Part shown: positions 8,418 to 16,598 of the stretch, in pieces
How the letters are laid out: every line of letters begins with the position of its first letter
Position numbering within the stretch: the first letter of the stretch is position 1
Assembly (NCBI GenBank): GCA_018268435.1
Contig: JAFDWP010000259.1
Coordinates: 1 to 43,106 of the forward strand
Length of the DNA: 43,106 nucleotides
Reading direction: 5' to 3'
Source: Actinomycetota bacterium
GTDB lineage: Bacteria; Actinomycetota; Actinomycetes; Actinomycetales; Microbacteriaceae
Made by a program: the position numbers and the translations under genes
The notes under the pieces: model-generated
Seen by the model: the letters and a program-made list of their open reading frames with translations, nothing else
Database searches by the model: none
Told to the model about the DNA's origin: nothing

Positions 8418-9617
8418 TCAGCGGTACTTGCGCATCTCCTGCCGCGCGACGGAGCGCAGGTGCACCTCGTCCGGGCCGTCGGCGATGCCGAGGATGCGCG
8501 CACTGGCCCACATCCGCGCGATCGGTGTGTCCTCCGTGACCCCGGCTCCGCCGAACGCCTGGATGGCGCGGTTGAGCACCGAGCGCGCGGCGCGCGGGCC
8601 GACGATCTTCACGGCGGCGATCTCGATCGCGGCGCCCTTCGCGCCGACCTCGTCGATCATCCATGCCGCCTTCAGCACGAGCAGACGGGCCTGCTCGATC
8701 TCCAGCCGCGACTCCGCGATCCAGTTCTGCACCACGCCCTGCTCCGAGAGCGGGCCCCCGAACACCTCGCGCTCGGCGACGCGGCGCACCATCAGCTCGA
8801 GCCCCCGCTCCGCCATTCCGATGCAGCGCATCGCGTGGTGGATGCGGCCGGGTCCCAGGCGCGCCTGTGCGATCGCGAACCCCCGGCCCTCACCGGAGAG
8901 CATGTTGCCGACGGGCACGCGCACGTCGGTGAACTGGATCTCCGCGTGCCCCTGCTGGTCGTGGTAGCCGAAGATCGGCAGCGAGCGGATCACCTCGACG
9001 CCCGGGGTGTCGATGGGCACGAGGATCATCGACTGCTGCTCGTGGGCGGCGGCATCCGGATCCGTCTTGCCCATGACGATCAGGATCTCGCAGCGCGGGT
9101 CGGCCGCCCCCGTGGTCCACCACTTCCGGCCGTTGATGACGTACTCGTCGCCGTCGCGCACGATCGAGGTGGAGATGTTCCGGGCGTCGGAGGAGGCGAC
9201 CCCGGGCTCGGTCATCGAGAACCCGGAGCGGATGCGCCCCTCGCGCAGCGGCTCGAGCCAGCGCTCCTGCTGCTCGGGCGTGCCGAACATGTGCAGGATC
9301 TCCATGTTGCCGGTCGACGGGGCCGAGCAGTTCAACGCCTCCGGTGCGATGTACGGCGAGCGGCCGGTGACCTCGGCGATGTGCGCGTAATCGAGATGCG
9401 TGAGGCCCGACCACGCCGGCAGGAACAGGTTCCACAGCCCCTGCGCGCGCGCCTCGACCTTGAGCTCCTCGATGATCTGCGGCACCTCGTGGCTGCGGGG
9501 TCCGTTCGCCTCCAGCTGCGCCTGGTACACCGGCTCGGCCGGGTACACGAACTCGTCCATGAAGCGGTTCAGCCGCTCGATGACCTCCTGCGCCTTCGTG
9601 CTGGGTGACAGCTGCAT
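8418..9617 (-). CDS. Acyl-CoA dehydrogenase, ACAD10/11 type
   Basis: A 399-residue FAD acyl-CoA dehydrogenase. It shows SMTEPGVASSDARN (flavin-binding loop), INGRKWWTTGA, the ACAD10/11-like block ARLGPGRIHHAMRCIGMAERGLELM, and IQAFGGAGVTEDTPIARMWA near the C-terminus, where classical enzymes have QxxGGxG. It ends the long minus-strand operon led by ipdA at 15859; its ATG shares one base with the stop of the preceding oxidoreductase. ACAD11 relatives act with an APH-type kinase on 4-hydroxyacyl-CoAs, and such a kinase is at 16595; that link is an inference. Otherwise it would be an ordinary chain-shortening dehydrogenase of the pathway. Confidence 0.85.
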   Translation of the reverse strand: MQLSPSTKAQEVIERLNRFMDEFVYPAEPVYQAQLEANGPRSHEVPQIIEELKVEARAQGLWNLFLPAWSGLTHLDYAHIAEVTGRSPYIAPEALNCSAPSTGNMEILHMFGTPEQQERWLEPLREGRIRSGFSMTEPGVASSDARNISTSIVRDGDEYVINGRKWWTTGAADPRCEILIVMGKTDPDAAAHEQQSMILVPIDTPGVEVIRSLPIFGYHDQQGHAEIQFTDVRVPVGNMLSGEGRGFAIAQARLGPGRIHHAMRCIGMAERGLELMVRRVAEREVFGGPLSEQGVVQNWIAESRLEIEQARLLVLKAAWMIDEVGAKGAAIEIAAVKIVGPRAARSVLNRAIQAFGGAGVTEDTPIARMWASARILGIADGPDEVHLRSVARQEMRKYR

Positions 9618-10618
9618 CAGTTCTCGTTCCTCTCGATGTGGGCGTCGTCGCGCTCCAGGATGACCTTGCCGAGGGCACGCCGGCCCATCACGACGTCGAG
9701 CGCCGCGGCGGCGCCGGACATCGGGTGCACCTCGTTGACGTGGGGGCGCAGCAGCCCCTGCTCGTACCAGCCGAACAGCCGCTGCATGTTCTGCGCGTTG
9801 CGCGCCGGGTTGCGACGGGCCCATGCCCCCCAGAGCACTCCCAGCAGCGACCCCGCGCAGACCAGCAGCCGGTTCATGCCGATCTTGGGGATGTCTCCCG
9901 AGGCGTAGCCGACGGTCAGGTAGCGGCCGCCCCAGGCGAGCGCGCGGATCGCGGTCTGCGCGTGCTCCCCGCCGACGGGGTCGTACACGACGTCCACTCC
10001 CGCGGGGGCGAGCTCCTTGAGCAGCTGTTGCAGGTCGCCCTCCGCATAGTCGATCACCTCGTCCGCGCCACGGTCGAGGCACAGCCGGCGCTTCTCGGGG
10101 CTGGATGCGGCGGCGATCACGCGCGCGCCGAGGGCCTTGCCGATCTCCACCGCGGTGAGGCCGACGCCGCCGGAGGCGCCGAGCACGAGCAGGGTCTCCC
10201 CCGCCTGCAGATCGGCCCGGTCGACGAGTCCGTGGAAGGAGGTGCCATAGGTGACCGGGAAGCCGGCGGCGTCGACGGCGGTCATGGCGTCGGGGATCGG
10301 GAAGACCATGTCGGCGGCGACCACGACCTGCTCCGCGTATCCGCCCATGCCTGTGAAGGCCAGCACCCGCACGCCCGGTGCGAGCCCGGTGACGCCCTCG
10401 CCGACGGCGCTCACGACGCCGGCGACCTCGGAGCCCGGGGTGAACGGCAGCGCGGGCTTGGTCTGATAGCTGCCGGCGACGATGAGCCCGTCGGGGAAGT
10501 TGACCCCCGCGGCGTGCACCTCGACGAGCACCTGGCCGGGGCCGGGCGCCGGCAGGTCGATCTCGTCCCAGCTCAGCGCGTCCGGCCCGCCCAGCTCATG
10601 CACGATCTGCGCGCGCAT
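9617..10618 (-). CDS. NADPH:quinone oxidoreductase family (zinc-free MDR)
   Basis: A 333-residue medium-chain reductase. The N-terminal GroES-like domain (MRAQIVHELGGPDALSWDEI) leads into a Rossmann domain with the nucleotide motif GASGGVGLTAVEIGKALGA. The cysteine ligands of zinc alcohol dehydrogenases are absent, as in quinone oxidoreductases and enoyl-thioester reductases, so it probably reduces an enone or enoyl-CoA with NADPH. It is separated from the upstream hydratase stop by one base and overlaps the downstream dehydrogenase start, so it is within the ipdA-led operon. Such a gene is not part of the KstR2 regulon as I know it. Confidence 0.85.
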   Translation of the reverse strand: MRAQIVHELGGPDALSWDEIDLPAPGPGQVLVEVHAAGVNFPDGLIVAGSYQTKPALPFTPGSEVAGVVSAVGEGVTGLAPGVRVLAFTGMGGYAEQVVVAADMVFPIPDAMTAVDAAGFPVTYGTSFHGLVDRADLQAGETLLVLGASGGVGLTAVEIGKALGARVIAAASSPEKRRLCLDRGADEVIDYAEGDLQQLLKELAPAGVDVVYDPVGGEHAQTAIRALAWGGRYLTVGYASGDIPKIGMNRLLVCAGSLLGVLWGAWARRNPARNAQNMQRLFGWYEQGLLRPHVNEVHPMSGAAAALDVVMGRRALGKVILERDDAHIERNEN

Positions 10619-10619
10619 G

Positions 10620-11027
10620 TCAGCCCTCCTGGCCCGGGGCGACGAAGCTCGCCCATGCCGTCGCGGCGATGCCGCCGGTCTGACGGGTGCAGTCGATCTC
10701 GACGTCGATCATCGGCACGCCGTCGGTCTCGTACTCGTCGACGACGCGTCCCGTGCAGGTGAGCACGTCGCCGGGCCACACCTGCTCCTTGAAGCGGGTG
10801 CGGAACGAGCGGATGTTGTCGGCGCCCAGCCAGTCGGTGGCATAGGTGCCCAGCAGCCCCGCCTGCAGCATCCCCACCGAGAACGGCGACGGGTATCCGG
10901 CCGCCTCCGCGTAGGTCTGGTCGTGGTGGATCGGGTTCATGTCCCCCGAGGCGCCCTGGTAGCGCACGAAGTCCGTCCGCGTCTGCGGCGGCAGCGTCCA
11001 GGATGCGGGTGCGGTGCGCTCGCTCAT
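10620..11027 (-). CDS. MaoC-type (R)-specific enoyl-CoA hydratase, catalytic subunit
   Basis: A 135-residue single hot-dog domain. The hydratase-2 motif is present as YQGASGDMNPIHHDQTYAEA (about residues 23-42), with the catalytic Asp and His. It probably hydrates a trans-2-enoyl-CoA, possibly the ring-derived intermediate. ATG 11027 overlaps by 4 nt with the stop of the preceding FAS1-like hot-dog protein, matching known two-subunit hydratases such as ChsH1-ChsH2 and HadA-HadB, in which one subunit is catalytic and the other shapes the binding pocket. Confidence 0.85.
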   Translation of the reverse strand: MSERTAPASWTLPPQTRTDFVRYQGASGDMNPIHHDQTYAEAAGYPSPFSVGMLQAGLLGTYATDWLGADNIRSFRTRFKEQVWPGDVLTCTGRVVDEYETDGVPMIDVEIDCTRQTGGIAATAWASFVAPGQEG

Positions 11028-11473
11028 GAGTCCTCCTTCGCGGCCCGGGCCGTCTCGACCCCGGTCATGGTGGAGCGGGCGACCAGCGTGCCGCTCTCGT
11101 CGACGAAGTCCGTCACCATCACGACGAACGTCAGCGCACCGCCGCGGCGCCCCTCCTTGACGTACATGTCCTCGATCCGCGAGGTGCACTGCAGCCGGGT
11201 GCCCGCGGAGGGCGGCGGGCCGAAGAACTCGTACTGCTGCTCGGCGTGCAGCACGCGCTTGCCGTCGAGCTCGGCGGCCGGCCACGGGTTGCCCGCCGGC
11301 GGCTGCCAGAAGTTCGTCACCGTGAGGAACGTGGGCGGGGAGACCGGCGCCTCCCGCTCGAGGTAGGCCGGGTTGGTCGATCGCGTCGCCCCGGCGAACT
11401 CGCGGATCTTGCCGCGCTCGACGTCGAGGACGAAGGTCTCGCCGACCGTGCCCACCGCCTTCAGATTCGCCAT
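11024..11473 (-). CDS. FAS1-like dehydratase domain protein, partner of MaoC hydratase
   Basis: A 149-residue hot-dog protein of the FAS1_DH/MaoC N-terminal type. It shows DVERGKIREFAGATRSTNPAY, the degenerate equivalent of the hydratase motif lacking the catalytic Asp-His pair, and the typical RVLHAEQQYEFFGPPPSAG. It is translationally coupled to the catalytic MaoC subunit (ATGA) and lies 13 nt downstream of the ipdF-like gene. By analogy with ChsH2 and HadA-type subunits it is probably the non-catalytic half of a heteromeric enoyl-CoA hydratase. Confidence 0.82.
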   Translation of the reverse strand: MANLKAVGTVGETFVLDVERGKIREFAGATRSTNPAYLEREAPVSPPTFLTVTNFWQPPAGNPWPAAELDGKRVLHAEQQYEFFGPPPSAGTRLQCTSRIEDMYVKEGRRGGALTFVVMVTDFVDESGTLVARSTMTGVETARAAKEDS

Positions 11474-11486
11474 GTCGTCCCCGCTC

Positions 11487-12272
11487 TCACGCGTGCTGGC
11501 TGCTGACGGAGACGACCTCGCCCGTCATGTACGACGAGTAGTCGCTGGCGAGGAAGACCATGACGTTCGCGATCTCCCACGGCTCCGCCGCCCGTCCGAA
11601 CGCCTCCTGTGCACTGAGCTGCGCGAGCAGGTCGTCGCTGGTCACCTTGGCGAGGTGTGCGTGCATGGCGATGCTGGGCGACACGGCGTTGATGCGGATG
11701 CCGTGCGGGGCGACGTCCATCGCCGACGCCCGGGTCAGCGCCATGACGCCGGCCTTCGCGGCGGCGTAGTGCGCCTGTCCGGCCTGCGCGCGCCAGCCGA
11801 CGACCGAGGCGTTGTTGATGATCGCCCCCGAACCCTGCGGGATCATGTGCCGCAGCACCGAGCGGGTCGCCCGGAACGTGCTGGTGAGCGTGACGTCGAG
11901 CACCGAGGACCACTGCTCATCGGTCATCTCCATGACGCTGGCGGTTCCGCCGAGGCCGGCGTTGTTGACCAGCACGTCGATGCGGCCGTACCGCTCCGCC
12001 GCGCTGTCCATCAGGTGGTCGACCTGGGCCTGGTCGGTGACGTCGCACGGCACCGCATGCGGACGCACGCCGAACTCGGCCTCGAGACGGTCGGCGGCCT
12101 CCTCGAGCCGGCGCTCGTGGCGGTCGCTGATCGTGAGCTTCGCGCCGTTGATCGCGAAGCGCTGAGCGGCGGCGAAGCCGATGCCGGTGCCGGCCGCCGC
12201 CGTGATGACGACGGCGCGGTCCTGCGCGAGGGCGTGTCCGGGTCCGGGGACCGGGGCGGTCTGCTCAGACAA
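11487..12272 (-). CDS. ipdF: SDR, 5-hydroxy-HIP-CoA dehydrogenase-like (IpdF homologue, copy 1)
   Basis: A 261-residue short-chain dehydrogenase closely resembling mycobacterial IpdF (Rv3559c), which oxidises the ring-C hydroxyl of 5-hydroxy-HIP-CoA. It has the unusual nucleotide motif TAAAGTGIG that I recall from IpdF, NNAGLGG, the catalytic Ser-Tyr-Lys in NNASVVGWRAQAGQAHYAAAK, and the characteristic C-terminus SSYMTGEVVSVSSQHA. The start appears to be TTG 12272, inside the end of the previous gene (8-nt overlap), with AAGGAG about 9-10 nt ahead. A second copy is at 35603-36388; the last 80 nt of the two genes differ at only 5 positions. Confidence 0.85.
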   Translation of the reverse strand: MSEQTAPVPGPGHALAQDRAVVITAAAGTGIGFAAAQRFAINGAKLTISDRHERRLEEAADRLEAEFGVRPHAVPCDVTDQAQVDHLMDSAAERYGRIDVLVNNAGLGGTASVMEMTDEQWSSVLDVTLTSTFRATRSVLRHMIPQGSGAIINNASVVGWRAQAGQAHYAAAKAGVMALTRASAMDVAPHGIRINAVSPSIAMHAHLAKVTSDDLLAQLSAQEAFGRAAEPWEIANVMVFLASDYSSYMTGEVVSVSSQHA

Positions 12273-13143
12273 GGTCGGCCATCTCCTTCTGAAGCTCCTC
12301 GACGGTCCAGCGGGCGCCCTTGTCGATGATCTTGCCGTAGCTCCACGGCTGGAACTGGCGGATCTCGCCGCCCTTCGCGTAGAACACCGATCCCGTCGAC
12401 GGGCAGTCCTCGGTGAGCAGGTACGCCACGACGGGCGAGACGTTCCCGGGGTGGTAGACGTCGAAGGCCTCCGGATCCTCGGGGACCGCGACCATCTCCT
12501 TGATGCCGGGGACGTTCTCGGTCATGCGGGTGCGGGCGACCGGGGTGATCGCGTTCGCGCGCACCCCGTACCGGGACATCTCCTGCGCGATGATCTGGGT
12601 GAGCGAGGCGATGCCGGCCTTGGCCGCGCCGTAGTTGCTCTGCCCGACGGCGCCGATCAGACCCGAGGTGCTCGACACGTTCACGATCGAGGCCTTGACC
12701 TCGGCACCCTCCTTCGAGCGGTCGCGCCAGTGCGCGCCGAACACGCGGCACGGGGCGAAGGTGCCCCGCAGCTGCCCGGTGATCACGTCGTCCCACTCCG
12801 CCTCGCTCATGTTCACGAACATGCGGTCGCGCAGGATGCCGGCGTTGTTGACCAGGCCGTGCACCTCGCCGAAGGCCTCGAGGGCGGCGTCCAGCAGCCG
12901 CTGCGCGCCCTCGATGGTCGTCACGTCGTCGGTGCTGGCGATCGCCGTGCCCCCCGCGGCCGTGATCTCGGCCACGACGGCGGCGGCGACCGAGTCGTCG
13001 GTGCCCGAGCCGTCGGCGCCCGCGCCGGTGTCGTTGACGACGACCTTGGCCCCCTCGGCGGCGGCGAGCAGCGCATGCTCACGACCGATGCCGCGTCCTG
13101 CTCCGGTGACGACGACCACGCGGCCGTCCAGTTGATCCGTCAT
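12265..13143 (-). CDS. SDR, 3-hydroxyacyl-CoA dehydrogenase-like (MFE-2 / Rv3548c type)
   Basis: A 292-residue short-chain dehydrogenase with TGAGRGIGREHALLAAAEGA (cofactor binding), NDTGAGADGSGTDDS, NNAGILRDRMF and catalytic Ser, Tyr and Lys in NVSSTSGLIGAVGQSNYGAAK. The NDxG and NNAGIxRDRM signatures are typical of the dehydrogenase part of peroxisomal multifunctional enzyme type 2. It probably oxidises a 3-hydroxyacyl-CoA made by the hydratase pair downstream. It is 39 nt after ipdC in the ipdA-led operon. A paralogue is at 32220-33122. Confidence 0.85.
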   Translation of the reverse strand: MTDQLDGRVVVVTGAGRGIGREHALLAAAEGAKVVVNDTGAGADGSGTDDSVAAAVVAEITAAGGTAIASTDDVTTIEGAQRLLDAALEAFGEVHGLVNNAGILRDRMFVNMSEAEWDDVITGQLRGTFAPCRVFGAHWRDRSKEGAEVKASIVNVSSTSGLIGAVGQSNYGAAKAGIASLTQIIAQEMSRYGVRANAITPVARTRMTENVPGIKEMVAVPEDPEAFDVYHPGNVSPVVAYLLTEDCPSTGSVFYAKGGEIRQFQPWSYGKIIDKGARWTVEELQKEMADLV

Positions 13144-13182
13144 TGCGGTCTCCTCATCGAGTTCCTGCCGGCGCGGTGCCGG

Positions 13183-14268
13183 CTATGCCTGTGCGTTGAT
13201 GTGTGCGGGGGCGGCGAGCCGGGCGAGCACGCCGTCGGCCTCCGCGATGATGCGCTCGATCAGCTCGGCGACGCTGGGGACGTCGTCGATCAGCCCGACC
13301 ACCTGACCGGTGGCCATGACGCCGAGCTCTGCGTTGCCCTCGAGCAGCGCGGAACGGTAGAGCATCGGGGCGTTCGCCGCCATGATCACCTGGCTCCACT
13401 TGAGCCCCTCGTCCTTGCGCATCGCCAGACCCTCGCGGATCATGTGGCTCCACGGCGTGCCGGACAGGCGCTGGAAGGCGATCGCGTTGCGCGCGGCGCG
13501 GAGCATCCGCTGCGGGCCGCGGGTGCTCTCGAGCTTGTCGATCGTGCCGGCGCGCAGCACGCGCTGCGGCACTCCGTCGATCTCGAGCGTGACGACCGTG
13601 TCGTTCACGCTCTTCGAGAGGTACACGTCCTTGACGGAGGGGGCGACCGGCGAGTCGGAGGTCATCATGAAGCGGGTGCCCATCGCGATGCCCTCGGCGC
13701 CGTACGCCAGCGCCGCGACGAGGCCGCGGCCGTCGAAGTAGCCGCCCGCCGCGATCACCGGGATGTCGACGGCGTCCACGACCTGCGGCAGCAGCAGGCT
13801 GGTCGGAACGGCGCCGGTGTGGCCGCCGCCCTCCCCGCCCTGCACGATCACCGCGTCGACGCCCCATGCGGCGACCTTCTCGGCATGACGCCGCGCGCCG
13901 ATCGACGGCACCACGACGAGGCCCGCCTCCTTGAGGCGGTCGATCAGCTCGCGCTTGGGGGCGAGGGCGAACGAGGCGACCTTGACCCCCGAGCGGATGA
14001 GCAGGTCGACGCGCTTGTCGACGTCCTCCTGGTTGGCGCGGATGTTGACGCCGAAGTTCGCGTCGGTGCTGTCCTGCACCTCGTCGATCGCCGCGGCCAG
14101 CTCCTCGAGCGAGAGCATGCCCCCGGCGATGATGCCGAGCCCTCCGGCCCGGGCGGTGGCCGCCGTCAGCTTCGCGTCCGACACGTAGCCCATGCCCGTC
14201 TGGACGATCGGGTACCGCACCCCGAACAGCTCCGTGGCGCGGGTGCGCAGCGCCGGGGATCCGATCAT
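13183..14268 (-). CDS. ipdC: IpdC-like flavin-dependent oxidoreductase (nitronate monooxygenase family), copy 1
   Basis: A 361-residue NMO-like TIM barrel. IpdC is a flavin enzyme of steroid ring-C metabolism acting on 5-hydroxy-HIP-CoA-derived intermediates. It opens with RYPIVQTGMGYVSDAKL, then has VNIRANQEDVDKRVDLL, VVPSIGARRHAEK, the family motif QGGEGGGHTGAVPT and IPVIAAGGYFDGRG for FMN phosphate binding. It is coupled to ipdB by ATGA overlap and follows ipdA-ipdB directly, the same order as Rv3551-Rv3553 in M. tuberculosis. A second copy is at 33271. Assignment is by recognised sequence and gene order. Confidence 0.87.
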   Translation of the reverse strand: MIGSPALRTRATELFGVRYPIVQTGMGYVSDAKLTAATARAGGLGIIAGGMLSLEELAAAIDEVQDSTDANFGVNIRANQEDVDKRVDLLIRSGVKVASFALAPKRELIDRLKEAGLVVVPSIGARRHAEKVAAWGVDAVIVQGGEGGGHTGAVPTSLLLPQVVDAVDIPVIAAGGYFDGRGLVAALAYGAEGIAMGTRFMMTSDSPVAPSVKDVYLSKSVNDTVVTLEIDGVPQRVLRAGTIDKLESTRGPQRMLRAARNAIAFQRLSGTPWSHMIREGLAMRKDEGLKWSQVIMAANAPMLYRSALLEGNAELGVMATGQVVGLIDDVPSVAELIERIIAEADGVLARLAAPAHINAQA

Positions 14269-15023
14269 GCCTTCACCTCGTGATCGCGCAGGCCGCGCGG
14301 GTCGATGACGGTGCGGATGAGCTCGAGCTCCTCGTCGGTCGGCGTGCGCGTCTCGGGCACCTCGTCCGGGACGACCAGGTCGAAGCCGGTCGCCGCCACG
14401 ACCTCGTCCACGCTCACGCCCGGGTGCACCGACTTCAGGCGCAGACGTCCGCTCTCGGGCTCGTAGTCGAGCACGGCCAGATCGGTGACGACGTACCGCA
14501 GATCGTGGTGCTTGGTGACCGAGGGCCCTGCGGCCTTGGCGTTGTCGTTGCCGACGCCGGAGACCATGTCGACCTGCGGCACGAACACCCGGGTGCTGTG
14601 CGCGGGCACCCAGTAGCTGGTCGGGTGGTAGACCGAGTTGCCGGGGGCGCCGCGCACCCCGAGCAGCTGCACCTTGGGCTTGGCGTGGTCGCCGATCGCC
14701 GAGATGTTGGCGTTGCCGTAGGGGTCGAGCTGCGTCGGGATCATCGTGATGTGACGCTTGCCGTTCCAGACCAGCGTGAAGATCTGGTTGAAGGGGAGCC
14801 ACGCCTCGACATCGCCCTCGGCGGGGGCGCCGACGGCCCAGGTGCCGCGCACGGCCGTCGCCTCCCCGTCGGAGATGACGAGGTCGGGTGAGAAGGTGTG
14901 GCGGGCGAGGCGCACTCCGATCGCGGGCACGATGCCGAAGGCGCTGGCGATGACCTCGCCGTTGTCGCGGTAGGCATCGGCGCACGCGACGGCGCAGACC
15001 TCCGCACGGGTGATGTCGCTCAT
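14265..15023 (-). CDS. ipdB: IpdB, beta subunit of steroid ring-C CoA hydrolase, copy 1
   Basis: A 252-residue CoA-transferase-fold protein. With IpdA it forms the hydrolase that opens ring C of COCHEA-CoA in steroid catabolism. Recognised by ITRAEVCAVACADAYRDNGE at the N-terminus, SPDLVISDGEA, MIPTQLDPYGNANISAIGD and the C-terminal VIDPRGLRDHEV. ATG 15023 overlaps the ipdA stop by 4 nt. CoA-transferases of similar fold carry a catalytic glutamate in this subunit; in IpdAB the catalytic glutamate is in IpdA. Copy 2 is at 27348-28091. Confidence 0.88.
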   Translation of the reverse strand: MSDITRAEVCAVACADAYRDNGEVIASAFGIVPAIGVRLARHTFSPDLVISDGEATAVRGTWAVGAPAEGDVEAWLPFNQIFTLVWNGKRHITMIPTQLDPYGNANISAIGDHAKPKVQLLGVRGAPGNSVYHPTSYWVPAHSTRVFVPQVDMVSGVGNDNAKAAGPSVTKHHDLRYVVTDLAVLDYEPESGRLRLKSVHPGVSVDEVVAATGFDLVVPDEVPETRTPTDEELELIRTVIDPRGLRDHEVKA

Positions 15024-15859
15024 GCGCGGGCTCCGTTCGTGAGGGGGGCGGGGGCGCCGAGGTAGCGGTCCAGCCACTGCTGCCACTGCTCGGGGTCCTT
15101 GGCGGCGGCGACGTAGTCGCGCTGGAACTGCTCATCGCGCTCGTAGTCGGGCACGCAGGAGGTGAAGTGCGCACCGCCCGGCGCCTCGACGACGCCGGAC
15201 ACCAGCAGCCGGGGGATGCGGATGGTGGCGGGGTGCGCCTCCGCGGCGAGCTCGGCCGTGGGGACGATGCGCTCGGCCGAGACGTAGGCGTTCTCCGCGG
15301 CCAGGCAGAACAGGTCGTCGAAGTAGAGGTCCGGTCCGAGGTACTGCGCGTTGCCGTGGATGTCCGCGCGGTTCATGTGCACGAGGGCCGCATCCAGCGG
15401 GATCGCCGGCATCGCGACCAGCGTCTCGCCCTGGTACGGGTCGACGACCGTCTTGAGGTGCGGGTTGACGCGCATCACGTCGGATCCGAGGCCCGCGCGG
15501 GTCGGCAGGTAGGGCAGGCGGATGCCGGCGGCCTGGAGCCCCCACTGGAGCATCCCCTCGTCGTACTCCTCCACCTCGATCTCGCCGTTCTGCCGGGCGG
15601 CCCGGAAGTGCGGGTCGAGCGGGATCGAGTCCAGCGACACGAAGCCGAAGACGACCTTCCTCACCTTGCCCGCCGCGCACAGCAGGCCGACGTCGGGGCC
15701 GCCGTACGAAACGATCGTCAGGTCGCGCAGATCCGACTTCACGATCTCCTTGACGAGCGACATCGGCTTGCGCCGCGAGCCCCATCCGCCGATTCCGATG
15801 GTCATGCCAGAGCGCAGCCGGCTGACCACCTCTGCTTCCGTCATTGTCTTGTCCGACAC
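15020..15859 (-). CDS. ipdA: IpdA, alpha subunit of steroid ring-C CoA hydrolase, copy 1
   Basis: A 279-residue CoA-transferase-fold protein. It shows the N-terminal signature GMTIGIGGWGSRRKPMSLV, YGGPDVGLLCAAGKV, GFVSLDSIP, YDEGMLQWGLQAAG, and APGGAHFTSCVPDYERDEQF at the C-terminus. Glu101 in YDEGM aligns with the catalytic glutamate (Glu105) described for M. tuberculosis IpdA. Of the two copies this one looks closer to the mycobacterial protein. GTG 15859 is preferred because AGGA lies 6 nt ahead; GTG 15871 and ATG 15844 are alternatives. First gene of a nine-gene minus-strand operon, with two operator-like palindromes just upstream. Confidence 0.9.
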   Translation of the reverse strand: MSDKTMTEAEVVSRLRSGMTIGIGGWGSRRKPMSLVKEIVKSDLRDLTIVSYGGPDVGLLCAAGKVRKVVFGFVSLDSIPLDPHFRAARQNGEIEVEEYDEGMLQWGLQAAGIRLPYLPTRAGLGSDVMRVNPHLKTVVDPYQGETLVAMPAIPLDAALVHMNRADIHGNAQYLGPDLYFDDLFCLAAENAYVSAERIVPTAELAAEAHPATIRIPRLLVSGVVEAPGGAHFTSCVPDYERDEQFQRDYVAAAKDPEQWQQWLDRYLGAPAPLTNGARA

Positions 15860-15894
15860 TGTGATCCTCACCGATCCGTATGCCTCGAAGGCCT

Positions 15895-15908
15895 AACAAG
15901 TGCTTGTT
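15895..15908. promoter_or_regulatory. KstR2-type operator, perfect palindrome
   Basis: AACAAGTGCTTGTT fits the published KstR2 consensus AnCAAGnnCTTGnT at every fixed position. It lies 36 nt upstream of the ipdA start and in the divergent region shared with the TetR gene at 15999. Confidence 0.75.
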
Positions 15909-15920
15909 TCCAAGGAGCGT

Positions 15921-15934
15921 AGCAAACGCTTGAT
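15921..15934. promoter_or_regulatory. KstR2-type operator, second copy
   Basis: AGCAAACGCTTGAT fits the consensus with one change (A for G at position 6). It starts 26 nt after the first copy and lies immediately upstream of the TATAGT -10 at 15941, where bound repressor would block transcription of the TetR gene. Confidence 0.7.
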
Positions 15935-15940
15935 TGGTTG

Positions 15941-15946
15941 TATAGT
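15941..15946 (+). promoter_or_regulatory. -10 element TATAGT of the TetR/kinase operon
   Basis: TATAGT lies 7 nt downstream of the second operator and 52 nt before ATG 15999; a near-consensus -10 with no clear -35. Confidence 0.5.
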
Positions 15947-15998
15947 CGAGCGCAGGACGGCGCCGGGAACGGCGCCACGACAGGGGACGGCGGAGCGG

Positions 15999-16598
15999 AT
16001 GGAACGGCAGGAGCGCAACGAGCTGATCCTCGAGCACGCGTCGGCGCTGTTCGCGGAGAAGGGCATCGCGGGGACCACGGTGCGCGACATCGCGGCGCGC
16101 ACGGGCATCCTCTCGGGCAGCCTCTACCACTACTTCCCCTCGAAGGATGCGATGGCGGATCGCATCGTCACCCGCTATCTCGAGGAGCTGCTCGCGCAGT
16201 ACCGCGAGATCCTCGCGGACGAGCAGGACGCCCGGGCGGCGCTGCGCCGCCTCGTCGTCGCGTCGACCCGCGTCAGCCGGGCGCACGCGCACGCCTCCGA
16301 GATCTACCAGCGCGAGACGGGCTACCTGCGCCGGCTCCCGTCGCGCGAGGAGATCCGCGCCGCCGCGCGCACGATCCGGGAGAGCTGGGAGGGCGTGCTC
16401 GCACAGGGCGCGGCCGACGGCGACTTCCGACGCGACGTGCCGGTCGACGTCCTCTACGTACTCATCCGCGACGCGGTCTGGCTGACCCCGCGCTCGATCG
16501 CCCCCACTGACGCGCAGGGTGTCGACCGGGTCGCCGAGGCGATCGTCACGGTCTTCCTCGACGGCATCGCCGTCCCCGACGAAAGGCTCCCCGCGTGA
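15999..16598 (+). CDS. TetR-family repressor, KstR2 paralogue
   Basis: A 199-residue TetR regulator. The N-terminal helix-turn-helix contains VRDIAARTGILSGSLYHYF, whose recognition helix (ILSGSLYHYF) is nearly the same as that of the kstR2 product encoded at 20173, so both may bind the same operator. The ligand domain diverges except for a shared VLYVLIRDAVWLT segment near the C-terminus. Upstream in-frame codons fall within the operator; ATG 15999 gives the usual length. Its stop overlaps the kinase start (GTGA). It probably represses its own operon and ipdA; the ligand is unknown but likely an acyl-CoA. Confidence 0.85.
   Translation: MERQERNELILEHASALFAEKGIAGTTVRDIAARTGILSGSLYHYFPSKDAMADRIVTRYLEELLAQYREILADEQDARAALRRLVVASTRVSRAHAHASEIYQRETGYLRRLPSREEIRAAARTIRESWEGVLAQGAADGDFRRDVPVDVLYVLIRDAVWLTPRSIAPTDAQGVDRVAEAIVTVFLDGIAVPDERLPA

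Noticed and set aside
12181..14283. A 700-codon plus-strand open frame
   Set aside because: Lies opposite ipdF, SDR and ipdC, is rich in Arg, Asp, Gly and His, and shows no motif.
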